This document shows positions 6,180-14,873 of a stretch of DNA of 24,331 nt, one piece after another. How positions within the stretch are numbered: the stretch's first letter is position 1; the number at the start of each line of letters is the position of its first letter. Under the pieces are notes generated by a model. The model had not been told where the DNA came from, searched no databases, and saw nothing but the letters and a program-made list of their open reading frames with translations. Origin of the DNA: a virus; the IMG/VR virus record IMGVR_UViG_3300046777_001651, positions 1-24,331 of that record. One strand, given 5' to 3'. The translations under genes were made by a program, and so were the position numbers.

Positions 6180-7211
6180 TTATAGAGCACGAAGCTTAAC
6201 ATTCTTACCGATTACATATGAATCAGCATTTTCAATGTTAGAACCAACTCTCATGAATTGTGTGTACTCAATCGTGTCGGTCTTTGGCTTGAACTGACGG
6301 TAAACGGTAATATCACGGTGGATACCAATGATACGGTTGTTCGGGAATGTCAACTCAACATAGCCATGTGAACCAGATGCACCAGAGTAATCTCCAGAAA
6401 CAGTTTCTGGCATGAGTGGTACTTCAATCAATGGAATACCGAATGGTGCCAAACCTGTTGAACCAGCTCCACCATTGGCTCTCATTGAACCTTGGAGGAA
6501 TGCCATTTCACCAACCTGCGACATTGGTGCAGGTGCGCCTGCTGTTGCAGCAGTTGCAGAGTTTGGATTACCCAAGCTATAGATTGTGTCTTGTACAACA
6601 CCGGAACCTGAGAAGAATCTCAAGTCATTTCTGCGCTGTAGGTACTTGGTTGGCAAGTTACGAAGGATACGGTCATATGTTGCTCTCGAAACATTGTTAC
6701 CACCCTCATCAACAGTTACGCCATTTGCCTTTGCAAGCTTAACGAAACCATCAAGAGCCTTAATCAAGCTGTTGTTAGAAGAGGTGTTACCATTGATGAA
6801 CAAATCGTCAAGGTCATTTGCTGTTTGACGAGCCATGATCTGAGCAATGTGATCTTCAAGAGATGCACCCTCAATGTTGTCCTCTAGTGACTCTGTTGAC
6901 ACTGCCCAGTCCAAACGGAGCTTAACTGTGCTAATAGAAACCTTGCTAAAGGTTACTGGCGAGTTTGAGCCAGTATCGGTAGCCTCTGTTGCCTTTGCAA
7001 GCAAACGGGTACCTACGGAAACCTTATCGATTTCCATTTGTGGTGTACGCATGCGAACGACTCTTGCGTTCTGCATGAGAACTGATTGGTCGATGACGTA
7101 ATCAAGGAAACGGTTGGACTGTGCTGGCTTTAACAAACCACCAGAATCATTGCCAACAACGCTCGTTGTAACTTCATCAGCCTTTGAAAGAATTTCTTCT
7201 TGAGATGCCAT
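6180..7211 (-). CDS. Major capsid protein, HK97 fold (343 aa)
   Basis: The length, place (straight after the protease/scaffold gene) and motifs fit an HK97-type major capsid protein. It has an N-terminal helical part, then VRMRTPQMEIDKVSVGTRLL (an N-arm/E-loop-like strand), RLDWAVSTESLEDNIEG (the 'spine helix' start), a long helix with ARQTANDLDDLFINGN, and a C-terminal IGIHRDITVYRQFKPKTDTI strand. The protein self-assembles into the icosahedral shell around the scaffold and is normally processed by the protease. AGGAGG precedes the ATG, which suits high expression. No accessory Ig domain is visible. Confidence 0.9.
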   Translation of the reverse strand: MASQEEILSKADEVTTSVVGNDSGGLLKPAQSNRFLDYVIDQSVLMQNARVVRMRTPQMEIDKVSVGTRLLAKATEATDTGSNSPVTFSKVSISTVKLRLDWAVSTESLEDNIEGASLEDHIAQIMARQTANDLDDLFINGNTSSNNSLIKALDGFVKLAKANGVTVDEGGNNVSRATYDRILRNLPTKYLQRRNDLRFFSGSGVVQDTIYSLGNPNSATAATAGAPAPMSQVGEMAFLQGSMRANGGAGSTGLAPFGIPLIEVPLMPETVSGDYSGASGSHGYVELTFPNNRIIGIHRDITVYRQFKPKTDTIEYTQFMRVGSNIENADSYVIGKNVKLRAL

Positions 7212-7228
7212 ATATTTATTCCTCCTAC

Positions 7229-9352
7229 TTATGACTTATAGCCCAAAGCTTTAATCAAGCCCTGTGGCAAATAAAGGTTTCCCCAAAGTGATTCTGACTT
7301 CTCAAGCTCCTCGCCTTCCTCGTCATCTTCTGGGTCTACACTCTTCTTGATAGCACCAGCTTCAGCAAACTTGCTGACCTGCTCTTCTGTTTCAGCAAGA
7401 GCCTTTTCTGCTGCTTCTAATTTTTCTTGAAGTGCAACTGTGTTGGCTTCAAATCCCTTGGTGATATTGTCGATCTTTTCATTCAGCGAAGCCTCAACCT
7501 CTTCCTTGATAGAAGTAGCGAAGTTAGCTAGTTTGTCATCAACCACAGCACTAAGAGCATCTTTAAGGACTTCAATATCCATATCTTCCTCCTGTGTGTA
7601 TTCAGTAACTTCAACTGTATTTTCTGTTGAAGCATTTTCTTGAACATCTGGAACAAGCCAATTGACAACACGCTTTAAAAGCGATAATCTATTTATTTCT
7701 TGTTCATTCATGTCTAAGACCTTATCATAGTTTACATCATTTTGCAATGAATTGTCTTGCGTTTTAATCAAATTTGATTCCTCCTCCATTTTGTTTATAG
7801 AGGCGAGTAGTTGATCAAGCATCATCGTCATGGAATCTTCTTCTGAGATTTCCTCTGTCTCTTCCTCTTCTTCTTCTGTTTCAACTGAAATTGTTTCATC
7901 AGAAGAAAGTGTTGCATTTAATTGCCAATTAAGTTTTTGATGAGCATCAATAAGACCTGCTAAATAGTCAGCAACTCCCTGCTCATTTTCCTTACTTGCA
8001 ACATCAAAAGCCATTTTTAAAACTTCAATATATTCACCATTTTTTTCATATAAATCAGCAGCAAGTCTTCTTGCATTTGTTGTATCGGTTGCATCTTCAA
8101 AAGACGCAGTATCTTCCATTTCAGAAAGCGTTAATGGGAAGCCTCCAACTTTTCGAATGTTTTCAGCTAGTGGATCCACTGCAGCATATGTTTCTTCATA
8201 AATTTCACCAAAAAGATCGTGAAATTCGCTAAAGTCAATTCCCTGAACATTCCAATGAGCTCTTTGTGCAGAAAATGAAAGAACAACTGTATCGGACAAA
8301 ACTTTCTGAAGTGCTTTTATTGTAGCGGGTTTTGCTTGAACGCTCTTCTTAAGAGTCTTATCCTTCTTCTTCTTTTTGGGCATTGTTGGTGTTATAAAGC
8401 GATTTCCTTGTTCTGGATTCTTGATTCCAGAACCCATACCAGAAGAAGTAACTTCTCCCTCTTTTTCCATTTCAATATCAACAGATTTCTTCTTTGTGTT
8501 TTCATATCTTTCAAGAAGTCTGCGACCTTTTGCAGCAAGTGCTGCAGCATCTTGCATATTTTGAGGCACTGGCTCCCCCCATGCTGCGGCTGATAGCGCT
8601 AGTCTTGTCGGTTCACCATTTGGCTTCTTCATTGGTCCAGATGGATTAGTAAAGAATCTTGTTAAGAAAGAGCCTTTTCTACGCATCTTTTCTGGTGTAT
8701 CTGCTGGACCTTTAACGCCCGGCTTTAAATTTGCACCTTCTGTTTGCTTAAAGTGTCTACGACCAGCAGCAGTAAGACCGCCCTTTGGGTCTTTGAGAGG
8801 TTGTTTTGCCTTTTCTAAATCAAAGTCTAAGTCTTCAACAATATCTAGAATATAATCTAAATTACCTTCTGTGTCCATTTTTACAATATCAACAATTGCA
8901 AGTGCATTTGCTGGATTATCTACCAAGCTAAGCTCTCCCAATGTATATTTTTTAATAACATTAGCCGGTCTTCCTCTAAACATCTTTTCTGTTGATTCAG
9001 CTTTTTCAATAATCTTTCCACCAATAGAAAAAGCCTTAAGTGTTCCATCAAGAATCTTTTCCCAGGTGTTCTGAGCACCTTTGGAAATATAAGCACTCAC
9101 CTTGATTGCTTTATATTTCTCTCCATCCTCGCCTGTAATTTCTACAGGCTCGTAACTTATAGCCTTACCTACAGCAATTGGGGCATGCATTTCACGAATG
9201 TTACCTCCCCAGTTTTTAAATGCTTCAAGTGATGCATTAAATTCAACAATATCACCTGATTTATCAATATTATCAGCAGTAGCAATACCACTTACAATTC
9301 TTTCCTCTTTCTTGATCATATCAATTGGGAAAGATAAATTAAAATTTTCCAT
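7229..9352 (-). CDS. Prohead protease-Dps-scaffold fusion (707 aa)
   Basis: Four modules can be seen. (1) Residues 1-158: an XkdF/S78-like prohead protease, with H56 (EMHAPIAVG), S109 (LKAFSIGGK) and ELSLVDNPAN (140-149) as likely active-site segments. (2) About 185-285: a small basic module, GLTAAGRRHF then RRKGSFLTRFF and LSAAAWGEP, which I recall as DUF6321-like in aquatic viruses. (3) About 343-483: a Dps/ferritin-like four-helix bundle with HWNVQG (366-371). (4) About 500-680: acidic coiled coil with scaffold character, ending near ESLWGNLYLPQGLIKALG. The protease would clear the scaffold and process the capsid; the Dps part is the surprise. GAGG precedes the ATG. The fusion has no internal stop and reads in one frame. 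Confidence 0.85.
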   Translation of the reverse strand: MENFNLSFPIDMIKKEERIVSGIATADNIDKSGDIVEFNASLEAFKNWGGNIREMHAPIAVGKAISYEPVEITGEDGEKYKAIKVSAYISKGAQNTWEKILDGTLKAFSIGGKIIEKAESTEKMFRGRPANVIKKYTLGELSLVDNPANALAIVDIVKMDTEGNLDYILDIVEDLDFDLEKAKQPLKDPKGGLTAAGRRHFKQTEGANLKPGVKGPADTPEKMRRKGSFLTRFFTNPSGPMKKPNGEPTRLALSAAAWGEPVPQNMQDAAALAAKGRRLLERYENTKKKSVDIEMEKEGEVTSSGMGSGIKNPEQGNRFITPTMPKKKKKDKTLKKSVQAKPATIKALQKVLSDTVVLSFSAQRAHWNVQGIDFSEFHDLFGEIYEETYAAVDPLAENIRKVGGFPLTLSEMEDTASFEDATDTTNARRLAADLYEKNGEYIEVLKMAFDVASKENEQGVADYLAGLIDAHQKLNWQLNATLSSDETISVETEEEEEETEEISEEDSMTMMLDQLLASINKMEEESNLIKTQDNSLQNDVNYDKVLDMNEQEINRLSLLKRVVNWLVPDVQENASTENTVEVTEYTQEEDMDIEVLKDALSAVVDDKLANFATSIKEEVEASLNEKIDNITKGFEANTVALQEKLEAAEKALAETEEQVSKFAEAGAIKKSVDPEDDEEGEELEKSESLWGNLYLPQGLIKALGYKS

Positions 9353-9371
9353 AAAGACCTCGTAATTAATA

Positions 9372-9383
9372 ATTATACATCAA
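9372..9383 (-). promoter_or_regulatory. TATAAT-type element before the protease fusion gene
   Basis: On the minus strand the sequence reads TTGATGTATAAT about 20 bases before the ATG of the 707-aa gene. A very similar string (TTGATGGTATAAT) precedes the 327-aa gene at 16696. It lies in the 42-base gap after the small structural gene, so it could be an internal promoter boosting capsid expression. No -35 element is evident. Confidence 0.35.
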
Positions 9384-9394
9384 AAAATATATAA

Positions 9395-9658
9395 TTAACC
9401 AAGTGCATACATTGACAATGTTACATTCGCTGTCAGAACTTGGAATTTTGTATAGTCTCCATCAAAAACATTATAAAAATGTGCTTCAGTTTGACCATGA
9501 CCAATCTTTACAGTAAATTTACCATTTAGTTTTACTTCAGCATAATCTGCTGACTGATTCATAAATCCAATTTGAGAAGTATGACGACCAATACTAATTT
9601 CACCGTCTGCGCTTGTTACGTCTGGCATTGAAAATACCAGTGTTTGACCCTCTGCCAT
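9395..9658 (-). CDS. Small structural protein between portal and protease (87 aa)
   Basis: A compact, beta-rich protein with no recognisable signature: MPDVTSADGEISIGRHTSQIGF, then YAEVKLNGKFTVKIGHGQTE and a hydrophobic C-terminus, TANVTLSMYALG. It is placed between portal and maturation protease, directly after the portal stop. Candidates are a head decoration or neck protein, but nothing in the sequence decides this. GGAGG lies 7 nt before the ATG. Confidence 0.55.
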   Translation of the reverse strand: MAEGQTLVFSMPDVTSADGEISIGRHTSQIGFMNQSADYAEVKLNGKFTVKIGHGQTEAHFYNVFDGDYTKFQVLTANVTLSMYALG

Positions 9659-11284
9659 TTAATTTCCTCCTTGTGTAGAACTTTCTACATTATCGCCAGA
9701 ATCTTGATTCTGACCTCTTTCTGCTTGATCTCCAGACCCTTGAACTCCTGATGGAGTAGAGCCTGCATCAGATCTTGATTTTGGTGGTAATGAAGAAGCA
9801 TTGTTAGAATTTCCAACTGGTGCTCCAGCATTGTTTTCTTTTTTAACCTTTGTTGGATAAGGAAGCACTTCATCGCCATCCTTCCTTTCTGGAAGCCCAA
9901 CCATTCCTCTGACTTCATTTGGAGACATAACCTCTGTTCTAAGATATCTGTCATAGATTCTTGACTCCATTTCTTCATCCATCAAGTCAATCTTTCTAAG
10001 TTTAAACTGCAACATATCTGTAAATTCAGCAACAATTCTATTAATCTTTTTTTCAATAACAGCTTGGTCTGGGCCGATTACTTGCATCTTAAATGTCTTA
10101 TCTGCATCTCTTGATACTGCGAGGTTTGCATTATCATAAACTCCAACTTTCGGGGCAGGGACTCTGTTTGCAACAAGAATTTCATCTCTATTTGATTTAC
10201 GATATTTATCAAAAGAAGCATCTTGGACTCCGGCCTCTAATTTCTCAAATTTAATATCCGTATCTGCCCCTACTGATGCAGGAATAGGAATAATCAATGT
10301 ACCATGATTTCTTCCTTTAACTTCATTTCTAAAATAATTAACAAGTTCCTGTTTTGAGCGCTGACTTATCTTTGCACCCTTAAGAATAATTGCGTAACGA
10401 GGAATTGCTTTGTTTTCAAAGTAATCAATATTGTATTCTTTTGCAAATTTATCTCCAACAATTGCTGCGGCTGCAGAAACGGCTGAAGGGATTCCGTAAT
10501 AAGTATGATTTGGAGAATACATCTTAAAATGGATAATCTCATTAGGATTCGGATCCATATTAATTGGGTCTTCTGTTTCTGTATCCTGAAAATTTCTAAA
10601 GAAAACTGCTTGAATCTTGTTACTTCTAGAAATTTGAACAAATCCATCACGCTTTCTTCTAACCCTTACCATTGTTCCAGGAATATGACCTATATAACCA
10701 ATTTTTCCAGCATTATTTCTACCAATTTCAAGATAGCCATTTCCAATAGTAAGAACATCTTGCCATACACGAACCATCGTTTCAATTAATGTTTCTTCAA
10801 TATTTAAACCTTCAAAAGTTTCATCAAGTTCTTCTTTTAGATCTTGCAACTGTCTTCTTGTTCTGTCAAGTTTTGCCTCATCTTGCTGCGATCTCTCAAT
10901 CTTTCTTTTTGCTTTTAATGTCTCAACAAATTCATATCCAAGACCAACAGTGTTCATTACCCTTGCATTGATAGCTGCATAATGAATTGCGCTCTGATCA
11001 TATAAATGTGCAAGGTTATCTAAATCATATGGAGGATTAATAATGTCCCATAAAGAATATCCATTAACAACTAATGGATCAACATACTTTGTAGCAGTTC
11101 CGTCTTCACCTTCATACTTTTTCTGTAGACGATGAGCTCTTCTCTTCATTTTTGGAGAAAGAGTATCTATTTTTACATTTAAAAATGGATCATTAATCTT
11201 TTTCTCAACTATAAACTCATTATAAGAAATATCATCTAATTCAAAAGAATTGTTATCGTCTTCAACAACTTCCATTTTATTCAT
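9659..11284 (-). CDS. Portal protein (541 aa)
   Basis: The body matches phage portal proteins of the PBSX/SPP1-like broad group. There is a helix-rich N-terminus with VNGYSLWDIINPPYDLDNLAHL, a wing segment TIGNGYLEIGRN (about 189-200), YIGHIPGTMVRVRRK, NEIIHFKMYSPNHTYYGIPS and a stem/clip with FENKAIPRYAIILKG. RVPAPKVGVYDNAN comes before the crown, which contains LRTEVMSPNEVRGMVGLP. It forms the dodecameric ring through which DNA enters the head. The last 70 residues are a Gly/Ser/Asn/Gln-rich disordered tail. The start at 11284 has GAGGG upstream. The length is typical. Confidence 0.9.
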   Translation of the reverse strand: MNKMEVVEDDNNSFELDDISYNEFIVEKKINDPFLNVKIDTLSPKMKRRAHRLQKKYEGEDGTATKYVDPLVVNGYSLWDIINPPYDLDNLAHLYDQSAIHYAAINARVMNTVGLGYEFVETLKAKRKIERSQQDEAKLDRTRRQLQDLKEELDETFEGLNIEETLIETMVRVWQDVLTIGNGYLEIGRNNAGKIGYIGHIPGTMVRVRRKRDGFVQISRSNKIQAVFFRNFQDTETEDPINMDPNPNEIIHFKMYSPNHTYYGIPSAVSAAAAIVGDKFAKEYNIDYFENKAIPRYAIILKGAKISQRSKQELVNYFRNEVKGRNHGTLIIPIPASVGADTDIKFEKLEAGVQDASFDKYRKSNRDEILVANRVPAPKVGVYDNANLAVSRDADKTFKMQVIGPDQAVIEKKINRIVAEFTDMLQFKLRKIDLMDEEMESRIYDRYLRTEVMSPNEVRGMVGLPERKDGDEVLPYPTKVKKENNAGAPVGNSNNASSLPPKSRSDAGSTPSGVQGSGDQAERGQNQDSGDNVESSTQGGN

Positions 11285-11286
11285 TA

Positions 11287-11625
11287 TTAAACCCTCTTAT
11301 GTGCGAAATAGGCATCAAAGAAATCTTCATAAGGATCTGCAATTAACCCATTAGAAAGCCTTTCTGCTTGATCTTCTCGCTCTGAAGATGATACCTTTCT
11401 AGCGCCAGCAACCCATCTTGTAGTCCCATTTGAACTTCCTGTCCAGTATCTAGCGGCTTCAGCTACTTTTTTTTCAATTTCTTTATCGTCTACAAGACCT
11501 TCAGCACATAAAAGTTGCCCATCTGCGTCTGACAAAGGAAGACCGTCTTCCATAATCCAAATACAAATACCAAATGCCCTTTCAGGAACATATATATTTT
11601 TATGTTTAATAAGATTATCACTCAT
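11287..11625 (-). CDS. Unknown protein opening the head operon (112 aa)
   Basis: The protein contains VPERAFGICIWIMEDGLPLSD, an acidic VDDKEIEKKVAEAARYW helix and WVAGARKVSSSEREDQAERL, ending PYEDFFDAYFAHKRV. It is unrelated to any family I can name. It starts the head operon, 2 nt before the portal start, where many phages have a terminase-linked or head-adaptor gene. No ribosome site is clear, but TAAAAT lies nine bases before the ATG, so a near-leaderless transcript is possible. No membrane segment or metal motif is visible. Confidence 0.6.
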   Translation of the reverse strand: MSDNLIKHKNIYVPERAFGICIWIMEDGLPLSDADGQLLCAEGLVDDKEIEKKVAEAARYWTGSSNGTTRWVAGARKVSSSEREDQAERLSNGLIADPYEDFFDAYFAHKRV

Positions 11626-11687
11626 ACAAGTACAATTTTACATTACTTTCTTTAATTTATCTACACTGATTTGTCATTTTTTGATGT

Positions 11688-13778
11688 TTATGACTTATTA
11701 TTGTCCTTGATAAGTTTGATTTCGCATGAATCTGTCGTGCAATATGACTCTCCAACTGCATCAGCACCCATTCCTGAGTAGATTCCAGCAAAATCAATTG
11801 GAAATAACTTCATTAAACCCTCTTCACGATATTCTTCTTCTGTAATTTGCGTATAAGGCATTTGAGGATATGTAAAATTACCTTGAGGGAGGAAAGAAAC
11901 TGTCTTTAATTGACCATCGTACATATGTAAAACAGTGCCAATATATTGTTTTTCTGTTTCTGAATCAAACGAAATAGTTACAGAGACAGAATTATCTGAC
12001 CAATATCTCTGAGCGACTGCGGCAATTGCCATCTTTTCAAAAATTGTTACATCTTTCTCTGATCGTTTAGCATCAGACTTAATTGGAAAGAATACAACAC
12101 TTGTTGTGTCTGGTGACTCAGAAGCTGGTTCAACTCTGTAGTTAGCCATCTTGAATAGTGGAAGCATTGGGTCATCATTTGCAAAGCGAATTGACCTCAA
12201 GAAGTATTCACCACCTGGAGTCCAGTGAACTCCGGGAGACTCACCAGCAAGAATTGATACAGTTCCAGAAGGTTTAACTGTTGTCATCTTAATTGATTCA
12301 CGAATGCCAAACCATTCAGAATAAATGTTGTCATATCTCTTAATAACTTCATATCCATTATCCATCCATTCACGCAATACAGGAATGCCATGATTGTCAG
12401 CAAAGTTTGCAATACCAGACATTGATGTTCCAATACGGCGATTTCTCTGCATGATTGCATTTGTCTTTTCCCAGTGAGTAGGAAGAAGAGTTACAGTTTT
12501 TGCATAAAGGTATGCAAATTTTAAAGTACGCTTATAGTCTTCAAGTGACTCATGGCGATTTAAATATGTTTCTACGAGCGTACAGCACTCATAGGACTCA
12601 AGTGACTGCTCTGCACAGGGGTTGTATCCAGCAACACGCCAGTCTTTATTATTTGGTGGATCAATAAGACGACCATACTTACGAGACATATCAAGCCAAA
12701 TAACTCCAGGTTCACCATTAAGAGCAATGTTTTCAACAAGATGAGATAAGTCATTACCAACACTTGTTTCAACAGAATTATTACTCATCCAAGCCCAACC
12801 CGGATTTTCTGGGTCATACGAATTTCTATCTGGAAATACTTCAGCGTTCTTAAGATTTAAGAAGTCTTGGTCATCGTGTCTACCAATCAAAAGTTCTGCC
12901 GATCTTCTAACATTGCCAGAAACAACACAAACTCCAATTAGATTTCCAATATCTGCAATATCTTTTCTAGTGAGCTTTTGACCAGCACGACCTTCAAACA
13001 TCTTTCTAATTGCCTTATGAAGTTTAATCAAAGGCTCTGGACCAGATGCAGTACCACCAAAGGTCTTGATAGGCGTTCCTAAAGGTCTAATTAAACTGTA
13101 ATCAAACTTAACAGGATTTTGCTCTGGCTTAAGATAAGAGTTAATCAAATCAACAGTTGAATCTCTCCAACCCTCTCTACTATCTTCAATGATTTGAAGA
13201 ATTTCTGTCTTAATTGGTTGATAGATTGAAAAGTCTTTGTCTGCTCCCTTGTCATCAAAACCAACTCCAACTCCAAGCATTGAAGCCTCCATCAAGAAAG
13301 CAAAAGGTTCTGCTGGATTATCCTTTGTCATCTCAGATGTTGAAACAAAAGCACAGTTTTGTAGGGCAGCAGAGTTTCTCTGGACATTGACCAAAGGAGT
13401 CCCCATAATCCACAAACCACGACCCGGTGGTGTCCACTTAAGATTAAACAAGCGATCAAATGCCTCTTTTGCACTTGCTTGAGCTTTTACTCCATTCCAA
13501 GGCAAACGATTCTTTTTGCAATGGTCTTTTTGCAATGAATACATTCCGTTAATAACACGCTCGCAAACATCAACCCATGTTTCTTTTGTGCCATCTTCTT
13601 TTTTTCTGGAATAAGTTCTTAGAAAGGTAATCTCTCCAACAGAATTTCCAGCAGCGTCTCTATAACCAAAAGGAGCTTTCTTATCTCTGTATGAAGAAAC
13701 AAATTCTTCGCTTAGCTTAAATGAAAAAAGAGGGGTCTTTTCTGTAAGACCACCCTCTGTAGTTAAAAAATTTACCAT
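11688..13778 (-). CDS. nrdJ: Class II (B12-dependent) ribonucleoside-triphosphate reductase (696 aa)
   Basis: The enzyme makes deoxyribonucleotides with adenosylcobalamin and needs no oxygen. Active-site residues are visible (numbering from 13778): C142 in LQNCAF; N386, C388 and E390 in NPCAE; C399 in YECCTL; and the C-terminal C680/C685 pair in CTTDSC that passes electrons. The C388-C399 spacing (11) and C680-C685 spacing (5) match monomeric RTPR from Lactobacillus. VVSGNVRRSAELLIG and TVKPSGTVSILAGESPGVHW are further family motifs. I start it at 13778 (AGGAG 5 nt upstream) rather than 42 bases earlier. Its leader contains competing hairpins described separately. It may feed phage DNA synthesis together with ThyX. 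Confidence 0.92.
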   Translation of the reverse strand: MVNFLTTEGGLTEKTPLFSFKLSEEFVSSYRDKKAPFGYRDAAGNSVGEITFLRTYSRKKEDGTKETWVDVCERVINGMYSLQKDHCKKNRLPWNGVKAQASAKEAFDRLFNLKWTPPGRGLWIMGTPLVNVQRNSAALQNCAFVSTSEMTKDNPAEPFAFLMEASMLGVGVGFDDKGADKDFSIYQPIKTEILQIIEDSREGWRDSTVDLINSYLKPEQNPVKFDYSLIRPLGTPIKTFGGTASGPEPLIKLHKAIRKMFEGRAGQKLTRKDIADIGNLIGVCVVSGNVRRSAELLIGRHDDQDFLNLKNAEVFPDRNSYDPENPGWAWMSNNSVETSVGNDLSHLVENIALNGEPGVIWLDMSRKYGRLIDPPNNKDWRVAGYNPCAEQSLESYECCTLVETYLNRHESLEDYKRTLKFAYLYAKTVTLLPTHWEKTNAIMQRNRRIGTSMSGIANFADNHGIPVLREWMDNGYEVIKRYDNIYSEWFGIRESIKMTTVKPSGTVSILAGESPGVHWTPGGEYFLRSIRFANDDPMLPLFKMANYRVEPASESPDTTSVVFFPIKSDAKRSEKDVTIFEKMAIAAVAQRYWSDNSVSVTISFDSETEKQYIGTVLHMYDGQLKTVSFLPQGNFTYPQMPYTQITEEEYREEGLMKLFPIDFAGIYSGMGADAVGESYCTTDSCEIKLIKDNNKS

Positions 13779-13783
13779 GTGAA

Positions 13784-13868
13784 CTCCTAAAATGTGCGTA
13801 GATACAATGCTACCAAACAAAATACATTTTAGGTATAAATAATACTAGGGTCAGTTAAATGTATTTTG
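13784..13868 (-). promoter_or_regulatory. Two mutually exclusive hairpins in the nrdJ leader
   Basis: Read along the minus-strand RNA, arm 1 (CAAAATACATTT, 13868-13857) pairs perfectly over 12 bp with arm 2 (AAATGTATTTTG, 13829-13818). An overlapping arm 2' (CCTAAAATGT, 13833-13824) pairs over 10 bp with arm 3 (ACATTTTAGG, 13795-13786). Arm 3 contains AGG of the AGGAG ribosome site (13788-13784). Only one of the two hairpins can form. A TAGTAT -10-like box lies between arms 1 and 2 (13847-13842). Confidence 0.6.
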
Positions 13869-14864
13869 ATAATCTTCGTATCGTGCGAGTATCTTATCAG
13901 CAACAGCACTCCAAGACCATTCAGAATGAATAATTCTTGCGGATTTTAATGCAAAGTCAGAAATCTCATCATACTCATTAACAACAGATTGCATTGTTTT
14001 TAGAAGTTCATCAATATTAGGAGATGCCCATAAACCGGTATCGTCATTATAAACATGATCGTGCCAAGATGCTTTAGTCATGTTTGCTGAAATAGGAATT
14101 CCAAGATGAGCATAGTCTGTACAACCTGTTGCATTCGTAATAATTGTTGGCATACCTGTAGCCATTGATTCTAGAGGAATTAAACCAAATCCTTCACCGC
14201 TTGTTGGATAAATCATGCAATGACATTTATGATATAACCTAACTAATTCATCTGTAGTAAATATATCTGGAATACCGACAATCTGAGGATGTTCAGTAGC
14301 ACTTACTAAGTTACCATCAAGATATATTTCTGCATGACAGAAATTATTGTATTTAAGAATTAATCTGTAGTCATCATCGCCATCATAGAGTTCCAAAAAA
14401 GCATCTACTGCTAATTGAGCATTCTTTCTTTTAGAATCTCCACCTACATGCAAAAAGTTAAATCTACCAGTAAGTTCTCTTTCATAGATTTCCCATTCTG
14501 GAGTAATACCATGAGGAATTACATGAATATTTGCATGTACATTATTCTGAACATATATGTCTTTAACAAATGTTGATGTTGCCCAGATTTCGTCACACTG
14601 AGACATATTATGTAACCAGTTTTTTGGAACTTTAGTTGATTCCCAAGGCGTATAGCCAATCTTGTATTTGTTTCTCAGTTGATAGTACAAAGGACTACAA
14701 AAGTTAATATGATAATCTAACTCTTCTCTGTTATAAAATACGGCAGTCTTCTTTTCCTGAAGGGCACGAATTGTATTTAGTCCAGCATTATAATAACCTT
14801 GGCTATACCAAAGTTCTCCAGACTCGTCTAAGTTGTTGAGACTAAACCAACTAATTTTATTCAT
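13851..14864 (-). CDS. GT4-type glycosyltransferase (337 aa)
   Basis: This is a GT-B fold retaining glycosyltransferase. The sugar-nucleotide-binding half has FNFLHVGGDSKRKNAQLAVDAF (136-156), and TSGEGFGLIPLE (221-232) has the EX7E pair E224 and E232 used by GT4 enzymes. The N-terminal acceptor half includes YTPWEST and IHVIPHGI. The order is typical of bacterial GT4 members, although the N-terminal half is short. It lies alone between the 77-aa gene and nrdJ. It could modify phage DNA, virion proteins or the host surface (for example O-glycans, to block superinfection). The substrate cannot be judged. Confidence 0.85.
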   Translation of the reverse strand: MNKISWFSLNNLDESGELWYSQGYYNAGLNTIRALQEKKTAVFYNREELDYHINFCSPLYYQLRNKYKIGYTPWESTKVPKNWLHNMSQCDEIWATSTFVKDIYVQNNVHANIHVIPHGITPEWEIYERELTGRFNFLHVGGDSKRKNAQLAVDAFLELYDGDDDYRLILKYNNFCHAEIYLDGNLVSATEHPQIVGIPDIFTTDELVRLYHKCHCMIYPTSGEGFGLIPLESMATGMPTIITNATGCTDYAHLGIPISANMTKASWHDHVYNDDTGLWASPNIDELLKTMQSVVNEYDEISDFALKSARIIHSEWSWSAVADKILARYEDYQNTFN

Positions 14865-14873
14865 TTTATTACT

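Noticed and set aside
13779-13850. B12 (cobalamin) riboswitch before nrdJ
   Set aside because: The leader is too short and lacks the conserved B12-box core, although nrdJ is B12-dependent.
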